This document shows, piece after piece, positions 43,393-54,494 of a DNA stretch of 64,000 bases. Both the position numbers and the translations under genes were made by a program. Each line of letters begins with the position of its first letter. Position 1 is the stretch's first letter. The stretch is from positions 88,329 to 152,328 of the forward strand of contig JADGEQ010000010.1 in the NCBI GenBank assembly GCA_016744295.1, in the 5' to 3' direction. The stretch comes from Desulfobacteraceae bacterium (GTDB taxonomy: Bacteria; Desulfobacterota; Desulfobacteria; Desulfobacterales; Desulfobacteraceae). The notes beneath the pieces are model-generated. The model was not told where the DNA came from. It saw only the letters and a list, made by a program, of their open reading frames with translations, and did not search any database.

Positions 43393-44556
43393 TTAATCCT
43401 CCGAAAGTGAAAAATAATTACCAGGATGCCTCTGAACCATGCCCTTAAGTTCAAGATCAGTCAGATTTGCGGCGACAAGGCCGCTGTCCATCCGGGTTGA
43501 TTCGATAATCAAATCAATATGTTTAGGGTATGGGTCGAGATGTTTATATACCAATACCTGTTCTTTGTCCATCAAAGGACGCTTTTTTTCTATTTTTTTT
43601 CCAGAAGCAGCCATTTGATTGAACAACTGACCCGGGGGAAAAATATGCGCCTGATCAGGCGAATGAATATGAATAAATTGATGAAGTTCATCAAGTATAT
43701 CATTTTTCGTTTCAACCAATTTTGCTCCCTGTTTTAACAATGAATGGGTGCCGTGGCTTTTTTGGGATTGGATACTCCCGGGTACGGCAAATACCTCTCG
43801 GTTATATTCCCCTGCAAGTCTTGCTGTGATAAGAGAGCCACTTCTTTTTTCCGCTTCAACCACAAGGGTGCCGCAGGAGAGACCGGCAATGACACGGTTT
43901 CTTATGGGAAAGTTGTGGGGAAAGGGTATTGAATTAATTTTAAACTCCGACATGATGGTGCCAATGTTGCAAATCTGGGTAAACAGCCCTTTATTTTCTT
44001 TTGGGTAGATCCTGTTCAAACCGGAACCCAGAACGGCAATGGTTTTACCAGAAGCATTTAAGGCCCCCCTGTGGGCTGCGGTATCGATACCCCGGGCCAA
44101 CCCGCTGACCACCTGAAATCCATGGTTTGCCATGGAAAAGGCAAGGTGTTCTGCCGTGTTTAATCCATAGGTTGTTGCATTTCTTGACCCGACAATTGAA
44201 ATACAGGGAGCCGTGTCGTCAAGGGTTCCAACATAGGTCAGATACGGGGGCGGATCAGATATTTCCCTGAGCAGCGAAGGGTAGAAGGAATCTGCAAGGG
44301 TGACAATCTTAATTTGATGGCACTTGATCAGATTTAACTCTGCCAAGGCAGATGAACGGTATTTTTTATATCTGCGGATCTCTCGGATCACTGGAAGGGA
44401 AATACCCGGTACGATTTCCAGTTGGCTTGTGGAAGCCGTCAATACCTTTTCAGGGGATAAAAATCGGTGAATCAGCCGTTTGTAAAGTTGGTTCCCAAGA
44501 CCGGGAATCTCCTTTAACAGAAGCCAGGGCAGATATTTGTCTGAAAACAAATCCAT
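43393..44556 (-). CDS. dprA: DNA processing protein DprA
   Basis: A 387-residue protein. A SAM-like N domain (LPWLLLKEIPGLGNQLYKRLI) precedes the Rossmann-type DprA domain with IVGSRNATTYGLNTAEHLAF, VSGLARGIDTAAHRGAL, and AVLGSGLNRIYP, followed by a winged-helix C domain (DKEQVLVYKHLDPYPKHIDLI). It loads RecA on incoming single-stranded DNA. It lies immediately upstream of topA, as in many genomes. Confidence 0.95.
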   Translation of the reverse strand: MDLFSDKYLPWLLLKEIPGLGNQLYKRLIHRFLSPEKVLTASTSQLEIVPGISLPVIREIRRYKKYRSSALAELNLIKCHQIKIVTLADSFYPSLLREISDPPPYLTYVGTLDDTAPCISIVGSRNATTYGLNTAEHLAFSMANHGFQVVSGLARGIDTAAHRGALNASGKTIAVLGSGLNRIYPKENKGLFTQICNIGTIMSEFKINSIPFPHNFPIRNRVIAGLSCGTLVVEAEKRSGSLITARLAGEYNREVFAVPGSIQSQKSHGTHSLLKQGAKLVETKNDILDELHQFIHIHSPDQAHIFPPGQLFNQMAASGKKIEKKRPLMDKEQVLVYKHLDPYPKHIDLIIESTRMDSGLVAANLTDLELKGMVQRHPGNYFSLSED

Positions 44557-44568
44557 TTTGGGATTAAA

Positions 44569-45270
44569 TTACTCAAATTCTTTTAATTTTTCCTGGGCCT
44601 TTTCAGCAGCTGGTGAAAAAGGGTATTTTTTGAGAACCGATTTCAAATAGTGATTGGCCCGGTTTACATCATCCATTGACAGATAGGCATATCCGATTTT
44701 TAATAGAGCATCGGGAACCTTTTCTGCTTTTGGATATCTTTTTACAAGATCCTTGAATACCGTGACAGCCTTTTTGTACTGGCCGGAAGAATAATGACAC
44801 TCTCCCAGCCAATACATGGCGTTATCTGCCAGACTGTGTTTGGGGTGCTGCTGAATAAAGGTTTCAAACAATTGTGCCGCATTGGTTAAATCACCTTCTA
44901 ACAAAAGGCTTCTTGCTTTATGATATAATTGTGATGGCTCGGTATATGCGATCTGGTAGATAACCGGCTTCGGATTTACCAATAGTTTTTCAAGACCGGA
45001 TATTTTTTTTTCCAACACTAAAACTTCATCTTCTAACACAGAAATACGCTGGTTCTCATTGTTCTGTGTTGGCACTTGTTCTTTTTGTGCGTCAGCCGCT
45101 TCATCTTGATCCGCCCTATCTTTATTCTCATCTGGCTGAACCAAACTCTCATGGGCAGATATATCCGCTTCTTTTTTGAAAAAATCAAAGGTGCTGCAAG
45201 AAAAAAGGGCAATACTGCACAGGCTAAGAAGAATACTTGCAAAAATAATATGTTTTACCGGAGCCATCAC
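44569..45270 (-). CDS. CpoB/YbgF-like TPR lipoprotein
   Basis: A 233-residue protein with a signal ending in a lipobox (ALFSC), a central coiled coil (RISVLEDEVLVLEKKISGLEKLL) and C-terminal TPR repeats (LYHKARSLLLEGDLTNAAQLFETFIQQHP, NAMYWLGECHYSSGQYKKAVTVFKDLVKRYP, ALLKIGYAYLSMDDVNRANHYLKSVLKKYP). It resembles CpoB/YbgF, which coordinates peptidoglycan synthesis with Tol-Pal. The tol genes are not adjacent, and it is anchored here whereas E. coli CpoB is soluble. Confidence 0.85.
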   Translation of the reverse strand: MMAPVKHIIFASILLSLCSIALFSCSTFDFFKKEADISAHESLVQPDENKDRADQDEAADAQKEQVPTQNNENQRISVLEDEVLVLEKKISGLEKLLVNPKPVIYQIAYTEPSQLYHKARSLLLEGDLTNAAQLFETFIQQHPKHSLADNAMYWLGECHYSSGQYKKAVTVFKDLVKRYPKAEKVPDALLKIGYAYLSMDDVNRANHYLKSVLKKYPFSPAAEKAQEKLKEFE

Positions 45271-45283
45271 TTAGACCTTTGGT

Positions 45284-46318
45284 TTACCCTTTGTTATGGG
45301 CTGCAAGAACAACAGGGCTTGCAATAAAAACAGATGAATATGTACCGATAAGAACACCGATAATCATGGCAAATGCAAAATTATGAATGATCTCACCCCC
45401 CAGGAAAAACAGCGCCAAAAGAACAATTAAAGTTGTCGTGGAGGTTAAGATAGTCCGTGACAAGGTTTCATTGATACTTTTATTAAACACTCCGGGCAAT
45501 GCTTGTTTGGATTCAACGCCTTTTACATTTTCCCTGATTCTGTCAAACACAATGATCGTATCATTCAGAGAATAGCCGATGATCGTCAGCAGGGCGGCAA
45601 TAATCGGAAGGGAAAAATCCAGATTCAAAAGGGAAAAAATCCCAACGGTTATGAAAACATCATGGACCAGGGCCACAATGGCACCCATGGCATACTTAAG
45701 CTTGAGGGTCCAGAAAATGGCCAGGGTTACCACCAAAGCCGCGCCAATTAAAAAGGGCATGCTGACATTAAAGATGGATAAAAAATAAACCGCAGTCATC
45801 AATGCACCGGCTGTGACACCGGAAAGCATCCATTTTAATTCAAACCGTCCTGAAATATAAATGGTGATAAAAAGCAAGGAATAAAAAATGGCCAGAAGCG
45901 CACTCTTTTTCAGATCCTCACCCACCTGGGGACCCACCATTTCTACCCGGCGAATACTAGGGGCAATACCTGTTGCTTTTTCAACCCCTTTTGAAATCCT
46001 GTCCGCAAGGTTATTTCCCATTGTATCAGAACTGGTGGTACGGATGAGATATTCATTATCCTGGGGCTGTCCGAAATTTTGAACAGAAGTGTCCTTGAGT
46101 CCAAGATCTGCCAATCCGTTTCGAATATCTGAAACAGATACGGTTTGTGAAAATTTGACCTGGACAAGTGTTCCTCCCACAAAATCAATGCCGTAATTGG
46201 GTCCCTTATGCATAATAAGTGACCCGATACAGACAATGATGAGTATCAAGGAGAAGGCAAATCCTATTTTTTGTTTCCCCAGGAAGTCTATGTTTATATC
46301 AGACTTGATAAGCTGCAT
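45284..46318 (-). CDS. secF: Protein translocase subunit SecF
   Basis: A 344-residue membrane protein with six helices: an N-terminal helix (FAFSLILIIVCIGSLIM), a periplasmic domain beginning YGIDFVGGTLVQVKF, and a cluster of helices (ALLAIFYSLLFITIYISG, LIGAALVVTLAIFWTL, IIAALLTIIGYSLNDTIIVFDRIREN). The LNDTIIVFDRIREN motif is diagnostic. It works with SecD to drive late-stage export by the proton-motive force. Start 16 bases after the secD stop. Confidence 0.97.
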   Translation of the reverse strand: MQLIKSDINIDFLGKQKIGFAFSLILIIVCIGSLIMHKGPNYGIDFVGGTLVQVKFSQTVSVSDIRNGLADLGLKDTSVQNFGQPQDNEYLIRTTSSDTMGNNLADRISKGVEKATGIAPSIRRVEMVGPQVGEDLKKSALLAIFYSLLFITIYISGRFELKWMLSGVTAGALMTAVYFLSIFNVSMPFLIGAALVVTLAIFWTLKLKYAMGAIVALVHDVFITVGIFSLLNLDFSLPIIAALLTIIGYSLNDTIIVFDRIRENVKGVESKQALPGVFNKSINETLSRTILTSTTTLIVLLALFFLGGEIIHNFAFAMIIGVLIGTYSSVFIASPVVLAAHNKG

Positions 46319-46333
46319 TATAATAAAATTCCT

Positions 46334-47905
46334 TTATATACTGAGTGTTGATGTCTTTTTATGGCGTAATAAAAAATCAAAAATACTTTTGGAAAGAACC
46401 AGGGCTGTAAAAAGACTGGCAACAATTCCAAGGGCCAGGGTGACGGCAAATCCCTTGATGGGACCTGTGCCAAACTGAAACAATACAATGGCGACAATCA
46501 ATGTGGTCACATTGGCATCGACAATGGTCAGAGCGGCTTTGTCAAATCCGGCATGGACCGCAGCAAGCGCAGTTTTTCCCGAACGAAGTTCTTCTCTGAT
46601 CCTTTCATAAATAATTACATTTGCATCAACAGCCATACCAATGGTGAGAATGATACCGGCGATACCCGGAAGGGTGAGGGTGGCGCCAAAGGCAGCAAGC
46701 CCGCCGCCGATAAGGATAATATTCACAATCAAGGCAAGATCGGCAATTATACCCGAACCTTTGTAGTAAACCACCATGAACAGGATAATCATGATACCAC
46801 CCGCCACCATGGACAACAATCCCATTCGAACAGAATCCGCCCCCAGTGTCGGTCCCACGGTACGCTCTTCAATAATATTAACGGGAGCCGGAAGGGAGCC
46901 TGCCCTCAATGCAATGGCAAGATCCTTGGCTTCCTCTGTGGTAAATCGGCCTGTAATTCTGGCCTTACCCCCTGCAATCCTATCCTGGATAACAGGCGCC
47001 GAATAAACGGTTTTGTCCAAAACAATGGCAAGGCGTTTGTTAATGTTTGCACCGGTAATTTTATCAAAGAGTCTGGCCCCTTTTCGGTTAAATTCTATAC
47101 CGATCTGGGGTTGCTGGAACTGATCAAATTCGATCCTCGCATCAATTAAAAGGCTACCATCCAGAAGCACCTCCTTTTTAATCAGAAAAGGAACTTTTGT
47201 AACGTTTCCTGTGGAAGGGTCCAGTTTGTTCTGAAAAAGAACTTCTGTACCAAAAGGAGTCGTACCCTTAAGGGCACTGGCCACATTTCCATCGTCATCG
47301 ACTATCTGGAAGGTCAATTGGGCTGTTTTTCCGATAAGGTCCTTAGCTCTGTCAGGGTCACTGATACCAGGCAGTTGGAGAAGGATTCTATTGTCCCCCT
47401 GCATCCGTATATCGGGTTCGCTGACACCAAATTCATCAATTCTGTTCCGTATGGTCTCCAAGGCCTGTTCAGTGGCCATTTTCTTGATAGATGCCATCTC
47501 GGCATCGGGCAAACTCATGATGTAGCTGAATTCATTGGCCGTTGGGGTAGGAGAGGGAATTAACAGGTTCGCAAAGTTCTCGGAAATAATTTTTTCAAAG
47601 CCTTTTTTATTTTCTTCACCCGAGAGTATGGCCTTAATGGTATTATCCTTCTGACGAACAATTCCAAGATGTTTAATGCCGGCATCTCTAAGTTCTATTT
47701 TTATCTCATGGATGGTTCTTTCCATTTCTGCTTCAACTGCTTTTTCATTTTGAACTTCCAACACCAGGTGCATGCCTCCCTGGAGGTCAAGTCCCATGGC
47801 AATTTTTTTATGGGGCCAGGTGTTGAAAAATGTCGGCACAAGACAGACAACCGCAGCAACGATAATACCCAGGATAAATAAGCGTTTAAAGGTAAATAGT
47901 TTCAA
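46334..47905 (-). CDS. secD: Protein translocase subunit SecD
   Basis: A 523-residue partner of SecF. The first helix is near the N-terminus, MGLDLQGGMHLVLEV starts the periplasmic region, GPTLGADSV opens the helical part, and DANVIIYERIREELRSGK is the diagnostic cytosolic motif. YajC is encoded just upstream. Confidence 0.97.
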   Translation of the reverse strand: MKLFTFKRLFILGIIVAAVVCLVPTFFNTWPHKKIAMGLDLQGGMHLVLEVQNEKAVEAEMERTIHEIKIELRDAGIKHLGIVRQKDNTIKAILSGEENKKGFEKIISENFANLLIPSPTPTANEFSYIMSLPDAEMASIKKMATEQALETIRNRIDEFGVSEPDIRMQGDNRILLQLPGISDPDRAKDLIGKTAQLTFQIVDDDGNVASALKGTTPFGTEVLFQNKLDPSTGNVTKVPFLIKKEVLLDGSLLIDARIEFDQFQQPQIGIEFNRKGARLFDKITGANINKRLAIVLDKTVYSAPVIQDRIAGGKARITGRFTTEEAKDLAIALRAGSLPAPVNIIEERTVGPTLGADSVRMGLLSMVAGGIMIILFMVVYYKGSGIIADLALIVNIILIGGGLAAFGATLTLPGIAGIILTIGMAVDANVIIYERIREELRSGKTALAAVHAGFDKAALTIVDANVTTLIVAIVLFQFGTGPIKGFAVTLALGIVASLFTALVLSKSIFDFLLRHKKTSTLSI

Positions 47906-47925
47906 TCTAAAGACTCCTAATGGAT

Positions 47926-48273
47926 TTATTTTTTCTTTTTGTCTGATTTCTGGGCAGAATCAGTATCAGTGATCTGGGCTGCAACATTTCCACGGGAAAT
48001 TTTGATTTTAATTTTTTCAGCAATCTCAAGGCCGATGGTGGTGTCATCAATGGAGACAATCGTACCGTAGATCCCACCTGAGGTTATAATCCGGGTCCCT
48101 TTATTGAGATTAGCAATCATCTCTCTGTGTTCTTTTGCTTTTTTCTGCTGGGGTCTTATCAAAAGAAAATAAAAAATGGCAAACAAAATAATGATGGGTA
48201 AAAATCCGGCGATTCCGCCTGCCTGTCCTCCAGTTGTTCCAGTTGCTCCCATTGCGTATGCTGTGCTAATCAA
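47926..48273 (-). CDS. yajC: Preprotein translocase subunit YajC
   Basis: A 115-residue protein with one N-terminal membrane helix (IAGFLPIIILFAIFYFLLIRPQQKKAKEHREMI) and a beta-sheet tail with GTRIITSGGIYGTIVSIDD. RPQQKK and the ITxGG motif identify YajC. The last 20 residues are Lys-rich. It is the first gene of yajC-secD-secF. Confidence 0.95.
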   Translation of the reverse strand: MISTAYAMGATGTTGGQAGGIAGFLPIIILFAIFYFLLIRPQQKKAKEHREMIANLNKGTRIITSGGIYGTIVSIDDTTIGLEIAEKIKIKISRGNVAAQITDTDSAQKSDKKKK

Positions 48274-48317
48274 AGTACTCCTCCTTCATGTTAATAAAAT
48301 ATTGTGAGATTTATGTA

Positions 48318-49178
48318 TCAGTTAATTTTTTTTGCAGGAATCCAGATGTTTTTTCCATCAAACTGAATTTTGTCTACATTGTTATAATTAATTTCTTCAA
48401 GCAGGGTAAACACGGTATCCATATTATAAACCACTATTTTGCTCAAAGGCTCTAACAGGTTGATATTCTCGGCAACCTCTTTTTCAATCAGGTTATAGAT
48501 AATCACCATGGTTTCAGAAAATTTTAAAACTTTGCCTACACCTGTGCTAAACCCCCTTATCCCAGGTTCGTCTGCCTTTGATTCAACCTGGATATCCTTT
48601 AGGGCATAGTATTCTTTTAAAATATTGAAATGGATATTCCATATATTGTCGCCGGGTTGCACCACATGGATGCCATACTCCCTGATTGTCTTGGGTACTA
48701 TTTGTCCAGAAGCGGAGATTTCTTCCTGATAGACCTCTCCGCTTTTGGTAAATGCTTTTTCAAGAATTTCCCGCATGGAAACCTTTGAACCGCCAATAAT
48801 AAAGGATTCATCTGATTTGACAATCATATCCAAACTTTTTTGAATCCCAACTTTCTTTTTTCTGGCCTCCATCAATTCTTTAAGTGGCTTGTCCTTTTTC
48901 AGATTTTTATAATCAATGGTCGGTGCAACATTGATCTCCCCTTTGACAATCCCTTTATCCTCATTCTGTGTTAGATTGTCCGGTTTGGTAATGGGCAACA
49001 AAACAGGGTCGGATCCTTCCGAAACCTCTATTTTCTTATTCGAATAATCATCGGATTTTTCCCTGGGTGTGAAGGTGAACCAGCCCACAATAACAGCAAT
49101 GATGACAATCGTTATTATTATTTTAGTCTTTGGTTTGTCTTTTCCCCTTGTCAGGACCATTCTTATCCTTTTAACCAT
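48318..49178 (-). CDS. Anchored LysM-like protein of unknown function
   Basis: A 286-residue protein with a basic start, one membrane helix near residues 22-41 (TIVIIAVIVGWFTF) and an outer region containing YGIHVVQPGDNIWNIHFNILKEYYALKDI, which looks like a LysM-type peptidoglycan-binding motif, then VSEN-like tail IQFDGKNIWIPAKKI. The family is not recognised. It lies between RNase G and yajC in the same strand run; the LysM-like motif suggests cell-wall attachment. Confidence 0.65.
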   Translation of the reverse strand: MVKRIRMVLTRGKDKPKTKIIITIVIIAVIVGWFTFTPREKSDDYSNKKIEVSEGSDPVLLPITKPDNLTQNEDKGIVKGEINVAPTIDYKNLKKDKPLKELMEARKKKVGIQKSLDMIVKSDESFIIGGSKVSMREILEKAFTKSGEVYQEEISASGQIVPKTIREYGIHVVQPGDNIWNIHFNILKEYYALKDIQVESKADEPGIRGFSTGVGKVLKFSETMVIIYNLIEKEVAENINLLEPLSKIVVYNMDTVFTLLEEINYNNVDKIQFDGKNIWIPAKKIN

Positions 49179-49242
49179 CTATTTGAAATTGATTTTTTTA
49201 CACAAAAGATCCGGTGATGTCAAGAAAGCTGCAAAATAGACT

Positions 49243-50706
49243 TTATAATTGGCCGGAAATCTGGCTTTGTCCGGAAACCATTTCAGGATCGATTTCAATG
49301 GTGATCACAACCTTTCTTTTTGATTCCATCTCAATGAGTTCCTCACGTTTTTTATTTAAAATGTAGTAGGCAACTTCACTGGGTAAAACGCAGGTGACCT
49401 GACTGATCTCAGATTTTATGGTCTTGAGGTTCAATTGTCTTAGAAACGCCATACCCTGGGTTTCCACCGAGGGAGTCATTCCCCTTCCATTGCAGTGTTT
49501 GCAGGGTTCATAACTACCATAGGTAATGGAATGGCGTATCCTTTGCCGGGACATTTCAAGCAGGCCAAAGGTGGTTATACCCCCAACTTTTGTTTTGGCT
49601 TTGTCCACTTTTAAAAATTTTTTCAAACTTTTGGTGATTTCAGCCTTGTGCTTTCGTTCTTTCATATCAATGAAATCCACCACAATCAATCCGCCCATGT
49701 CCCTCAATCGTAGCTGTCTGGCGACTTCCTCCGCTGCTTCCAGATTGGTGTGAAAGGCGGTTTCCTCTATGTTTTTCTTTTTGGTGGATTTACCGGAATT
49801 TACATCTATGGTGACCATGGCCTCGGTCTGTTCGATGACAATGCATCCTCCGGATATGAGAGAAACTTCTCTTTTATATATAGATGAAATCTGTTCCTCC
49901 AGCTGATATTTGCTGAAGATTGGTTTTTCACCCTTAAACAACTTTACAATATTTTTTTGTTTGGGGGCAATCAGTTGTATAAAATCCTGGACCTCCTTGA
50001 AGGTATCAGGACAGTCAATGAGAATTTCGGTAATATCTGTAGTAAAATAATCTCTAAGAGACCTGACAGCAAGGGTCTGTTCCCTGTAAAGAAGGGAGGG
50101 TGACTTATCCTTCATGGCCCGTTTGTCGATGTCTTTCCAGACACGCATCAAATATTTTAAATCTGCGGTGAGCATGGTTTTTGTGGCATTTTTTCCGGCT
50201 GTTCGAACAATCATCCCAAATCCTTCGGGGATTTTTATGTTTTTCAGGATACCAACCAACCGTTTCCTTTCCTCTTCCTCATCGATTTTTCTGGAAACTC
50301 CTTTGGTTGTGTTACCGGGCATAAGAACACCAAACCGACCTGGAAGAGAAATAAAGGTGGTGAGCATTGCCCCTTTCTGGTTGATGGGGTTTTTTGTCAC
50401 CTGAACAATCATTTCCTGGCCTTTTTTAATCAGATTAAAAAGTGCCTTGTCCTTTGTTTCCACATCCTGGAAGTAATCACTATGGATTTCGTTCTTCTGC
50501 AAAAAACCATTTTTTTCAGCCCCATAGTCAACAAAAACTGCCTGGAGACTCGGTTCAACCCGGGTAACAATCCCTTTATAAATGTTGCCTTGGGTCACCT
50601 GCCTGGCAGCGGTTTCTATGTGAAATTGATCCAATTTGTTGTCAACGATAGTCGCAATTCTGTTTTCATCCGGGTCAAGTGCGTTGATTAGAATTTTTCT
50701 GTTCAT
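49243..50706 (-). CDS. rng: Ribonuclease G/E family
   Basis: A 487-residue endoribonuclease. An S1-type domain lies near residues 35-120 (GNIYKGIVTRVEPSLQAVFVDYGAEKNGFL), the catalytic DVNSGK (Asp) and VVDFIDM (Asp) follow, and the CKHCNGRG zinc-link motif is near residue 415. It lacks the long C-terminal scaffold of RNase E, so RNase G is the better name. It matures 16S rRNA and mRNAs. The gene is in the secDF-parCE strand run. Confidence 0.93.
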   Translation of the reverse strand: MNRKILINALDPDENRIATIVDNKLDQFHIETAARQVTQGNIYKGIVTRVEPSLQAVFVDYGAEKNGFLQKNEIHSDYFQDVETKDKALFNLIKKGQEMIVQVTKNPINQKGAMLTTFISLPGRFGVLMPGNTTKGVSRKIDEEEERKRLVGILKNIKIPEGFGMIVRTAGKNATKTMLTADLKYLMRVWKDIDKRAMKDKSPSLLYREQTLAVRSLRDYFTTDITEILIDCPDTFKEVQDFIQLIAPKQKNIVKLFKGEKPIFSKYQLEEQISSIYKREVSLISGGCIVIEQTEAMVTIDVNSGKSTKKKNIEETAFHTNLEAAEEVARQLRLRDMGGLIVVDFIDMKERKHKAEITKSLKKFLKVDKAKTKVGGITTFGLLEMSRQRIRHSITYGSYEPCKHCNGRGMTPSVETQGMAFLRQLNLKTIKSEISQVTCVLPSEVAYYILNKKREELIEMESKRKVVITIEIDPEMVSGQSQISGQL

Positions 50707-50808
50707 AAATTTACTCTTTGTTTCTAAAGTTTGGTTGATACATGGACCGTTTCAAGAATAGTGGATTCTAAGAATACCTAATAAATTGAAACAGGCAAGT
50801 CAAATTTT

Positions 50809-52215
50809 TTATTTTCCAATGCCCTGGGAATAAAATCCCGGTAACATTGTTTTTTGCTTTAGGATATCAAAATAGGTCAGGATCCGTTCAACATAGTGAA
50901 TCGGTTCCCACCCCCTTGCATATCCGTGTTTGGTTGTTTTAAAATATCGAGATTTAGATAACAGGGGCAAGGTTGCTTTCAGGCTTTGCCAATTGGTTGG
51001 ATCCAGTCCCTTACTTTCGGCAATTTTCAGGGCATCTTGTACATGACCGTATCCAACATTATAGCTTGCCAGGGAAAATAGCATCCGCTGATAATCATCT
51101 TCGATATGACCGAATTTCTGGTACATTTTATCCAGGTATTTTATACCGGCCCTGATGCTCTGGGTCGGGTTCAGTCGATTGGTGATTCCCATTTCCTCAG
51201 CCGTTTCCCGGGTCACCTGCATCAATCCCCTGACATTGGTAAAACTTCTGGCCTTGGGATTAAAATGGGACTCCTGGTAGACAACCGCCGCAACAAGCCG
51301 CCAGTCAAATTTGTATCGATCAGATTCTTCCATGATCACTCGTTTATATTTGGGCAGCCGGGTTTGAATTCGCTCATGGAACTTTTTTAACTCGTAGATA
51401 TCCACATCCTGGGCATTTTCATAATATTTATCCGTAATTTTTTTTAAAATACCTGTCTGGTTTGCATAGAGGAGAAAACGGTTGATTTCAACAATCATGT
51501 CGATATCATTTTTGCGGACAGCCCAGGCAAGGGACTCTTTTTCCTGAATGGGAATTCCAATCCTGATATCAGGATAGTATCGTTGATTTAAAAGGGCTAT
51601 GTTGGAATCAGCAATTGTAAATCTGATCTCCCGTTTATCAACCATGGCAATGAGATTCTCTGTGGGAATATTGTCATGGAGAATATAATTAAAATCAATT
51701 CCAGATCCCTTTATCTGTTCAAGACGGGAATGGTAAGAGGTTCCCCTTCTAACATGGATGGTTCTATACATCAGGTCTTCACTGTTTTTTGGGCCAAATA
51801 CCAGATTATGGTGAATGATGCGTTGCTGGATGGTCATATAGGGAATTGAAAAAGAGACATCTTCCAGCCGTTCCTGGGTGATGGCAAGTCCGGCCGCGAT
51901 AAAATCTCCCTTACCCTGGTCAAGATAGGCAAACATATTGTTCCAACCCGGTATCACAATATCCAATTCAACATTCAGATATTTGGCAAATTCCATTGCC
52001 AAATCATATTCAAACCCTGTTGGATTTCCTTCATAATAGTAATAAGTGTTGATAGAATTGGCAGTGATCAGTCGAAGCTTTCCAGTCTGTCGTATCCTCT
52101 CCACCGTACCCGTGACATTTCCCAAATTTTGCTTATAAATTAAAATAAAAACAAAGACAAAGCATAAAATGAGCAGATGAAGTAAAATAAAATATTTTCT
52201 TAACAATTGTCTCAT
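50809..52215 (-). CDS. mltF: MltF-like membrane-bound lytic transglycosylase
   Basis: A 468-residue protein. Signal or anchor near residues 10-28 ([19 protein letters not shown]) is followed by a family-3 solute-binding-like domain ([42 protein letters not shown]) and a C-terminal SLT domain with the catalytic Glu in [14 protein letters not shown] and [16 protein letters not shown]. The combination is diagnostic of MltF. Its start overlaps the parC stop (ATGA). Confidence 0.95.
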   Translation of the reverse strand: MRQLLRKYFILLHLLILCFVFVFILIYKQNLGNVTGTVERIRQTGKLRLITANSINTYYYYEGNPTGFEYDLAMEFAKYLNVELDIVIPGWNNMFAYLDQGKGDFIAAGLAITQERLEDVSFSIPYMTIQQRIIHHNLVFGPKNSEDLMYRTIHVRRGTSYHSRLEQIKGSGIDFNYILHDNIPTENLIAMVDKREIRFTIADSNIALLNQRYYPDIRIGIPIQEKESLAWAVRKNDIDMIVEINRFLLYANQTGILKKITDKYYENAQDVDIYELKKFHERIQTRLPKYKRVIMEESDRYKFDWRLVAAVVYQESHFNPKARSFTNVRGLMQVTRETAEEMGITNRLNPTQSIRAGIKYLDKMYQKFGHIEDDYQRMLFSLASYNVGYGHVQDALKIAESKGLDPTNWQSLKATLPLLSKSRYFKTTKHGYARGWEPIHYVERILTYFDILKQKTMLPGFYSQGIGK

Positions 52216-54494
52216 ATATTTGTTTTATCTGCTGGTTTTACGGGTATCACTTCTATTTTATCAACAATTTGATATCCCCGGGGTAGTTTTTTCCCTCTGT
52301 ATCCGCGCATTCCTGTATAATCTATTTGATTTCCGGGGTTTAACCTAAGAAAATGTTTGCCTGAATGTATAACAAGGTTAGAATTCAAAGGCAATATTTT
52401 TAGAAGCTTTAGTTTTTCAGGGTCATCTGAATCCAGTTGTTTTTTCGGTATGGTAATAATCTTATTCCCTTGACCTTTTTTTAATTTGGGCAATTGATTT
52501 GCAGGAAAAATCAAGAGCCTCCCCTGGCTGGTAATGGCAACAATACGATCTGTTTCAAGATCAGGAACCTGCTCCGGCGCTAAAAGATGAAATCCTTTTT
52601 TTATAGATATAACCGCCTTGCCATTTTTGTAAGTGGTCAGAAAATTTGAAAATTCGATGACAAATCCACAGCCGTTATCCGAGCCCACAAGGAATAGGTC
52701 CTCATTGTCCCGGGATAACATGAAAGGAATTGTAACATCCGGCTGTAGGGATAAATGTCCGGTTAAAGGTTCCCCATTACTCCTTGCCGACGGCAGGGCA
52801 TGGGAAAACAGCATATAACTTCTGCCGTAATTATCCAGGAAGACTACTGGTTTATCACTTTTTGTCCGAAGAAAGCTCATCAGTGCATCCCCGGATTTGA
52901 ACTTGACCTTGGCGGGATCGATATCATGTCCCTTGGCAGAGCGGATCCAACCGTTTTGGGACAAAATAATGGTAACCGGTTCAATGTCAAGTATATCAGT
53001 TGCTGAAAATGCCTCGGCTTCCTGTCTTTCCTTGATGGGAGATCTGCGCTTATCCCCATATTTTTTGGCATCCGATTTTATTTCATCGATCATATAAGCT
53101 TTGAATGCTTCTTCGCTGCTTAGAAGCTTTTCAAGTATAGTTTTTTGTGCATCAAGCTCTTTGATTTCTGAAAGAAGTTTTATCTCTTCAAGTTTTGCCA
53201 ACTGCCGTAATCGGATCTCGAGGATAGCTGTGGCCTGTATTTCAGATAGATTAAAAACCTTGATCAATTTGTTTTTCGGCTTGTCCGCAGTCCTGATGAT
53301 GTGGATGACCTCATCAATATTCAGATAGGCGATCTGAAATCCTTCAAGTATATGGAGACGGGTACAAATCTTCTCCAGGCGAAACCTAAGTTTTCTTTTA
53401 ACGGTATCGGCTCTGAATCTGAGCCACTCTTTCAAGAGGGTTAATAGATTTTTAACCTCAGGTCTCCCATTGATTCCAATCATATTCATATTGACGGAAT
53501 AGGATCTTTCAAGGTCTGTTGAGACAAACAGATGGTCCACCAACGCTTCATAGTCAATTCGGTTTGATCTGGGAATTACCACGAGCCGTGTGGGTTCCTC
53601 ATGGTCGGACTCATCACGTATATCACTGACCATGGGAAGTTTTTTGGCTTCCATCTGGGCAGCAATCTGTTCATAAATTTTTTCCGTTGATGAATGGAAG
53701 GGCAGGGCACAAAAAACAATTTCCCCATCCTCAATCTGGTAGGTTGCCCTCAACTTTATCCGACCAGTTCCTGTTTTATAGGTTTGCTGAATTTCAGAAA
53801 CCGGGGTTATAATTTCAGCATCCGTGGGAAAATCCGGCCCTTTGATACATTTACAAATTTCATCAATATTGGCATTTTCATTTTCGATCAGATGAATCAA
53901 TGCCTTTGCAACTTCCCTCAGATTATGGGGGAGCATACTGGTGGCCATTCCCACTGCAATGCCTGTGGTTCCATTGAGCAACAGGTTGGGCAGTCTGGCC
54001 GGCAGCAGGGTGGGCTCCTTTAAGGTACCGTCAAAATTGGGTCGCCAGTCGCAGGTCCCTAGGTCCAGTTCGTCCAGCAAGATATCGGCATATTTTGAAA
54101 GCTTGGATTCGGTGTACCGCATGGCTGCAAAGGATTTGGGATCATTTGGATCTCCCCAGTTTCCCTGGCCGTGCACCAAGGGATACCGAAGGGAAAAAGG
54201 CTGGGCCATCAACACCATGGCTTCGTAACATGCAGTATCGCCATGGGGGTGAAATTTACCCAATACATCCCCCACTGTTCTGGCAGATTTTTTAAACTTG
54301 GCCGTTGAAGAGAGTCCCAGCTGGCTCATGGAATAAACAATTCGCCGCTGGACCGGTTTTAATCCGTCCCCGATGTGGGGCAGGGCCCTGTCCAAAATCA
54401 CATACATGGAATAGTTTAAATAGGCTTTCCGGGTAAACTCCTGGAAAGGGATTTTTTCATACTCTTCTATGACGGAAGGAAGGGTTTCTTTCAT
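52212..54494 (-). CDS. parC: Topoisomerase IV subunit A (ParC)
   Basis: A 760-residue GyrA/ParC-family protein. [17 protein letters not shown], and the active-site Tyr in [11 protein letters not shown] are clear, and the C-terminal beta-propeller is short and irregular ([23 protein letters not shown]), more like ParC than GyrA. With the parE gene overlapping its start by one base, topoisomerase IV is the best call, although gyrase is not excluded. It separates linked daughter chromosomes. Confidence 0.9.
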   Translation of the reverse strand: MKETLPSVIEEYEKIPFQEFTRKAYLNYSMYVILDRALPHIGDGLKPVQRRIVYSMSQLGLSSTAKFKKSARTVGDVLGKFHPHGDTACYEAMVLMAQPFSLRYPLVHGQGNWGDPNDPKSFAAMRYTESKLSKYADILLDELDLGTCDWRPNFDGTLKEPTLLPARLPNLLLNGTTGIAVGMATSMLPHNLREVAKALIHLIENENANIDEICKCIKGPDFPTDAEIITPVSEIQQTYKTGTGRIKLRATYQIEDGEIVFCALPFHSSTEKIYEQIAAQMEAKKLPMVSDIRDESDHEEPTRLVVIPRSNRIDYEALVDHLFVSTDLERSYSVNMNMIGINGRPEVKNLLTLLKEWLRFRADTVKRKLRFRLEKICTRLHILEGFQIAYLNIDEVIHIIRTADKPKNKLIKVFNLSEIQATAILEIRLRQLAKLEEIKLLSEIKELDAQKTILEKLLSSEEAFKAYMIDEIKSDAKKYGDKRRSPIKERQEAEAFSATDILDIEPVTIILSQNGWIRSAKGHDIDPAKVKFKSGDALMSFLRTKSDKPVVFLDNYGRSYMLFSHALPSARSNGEPLTGHLSLQPDVTIPFMLSRDNEDLFLVGSDNGCGFVIEFSNFLTTYKNGKAVISIKKGFHLLAPEQVPDLETDRIVAITSQGRLLIFPANQLPKLKKGQGNKIITIPKKQLDSDDPEKLKLLKILPLNSNLVIHSGKHFLRLNPGNQIDYTGMRGYRGKKLPRGYQIVDKIEVIPVKPADKTNI

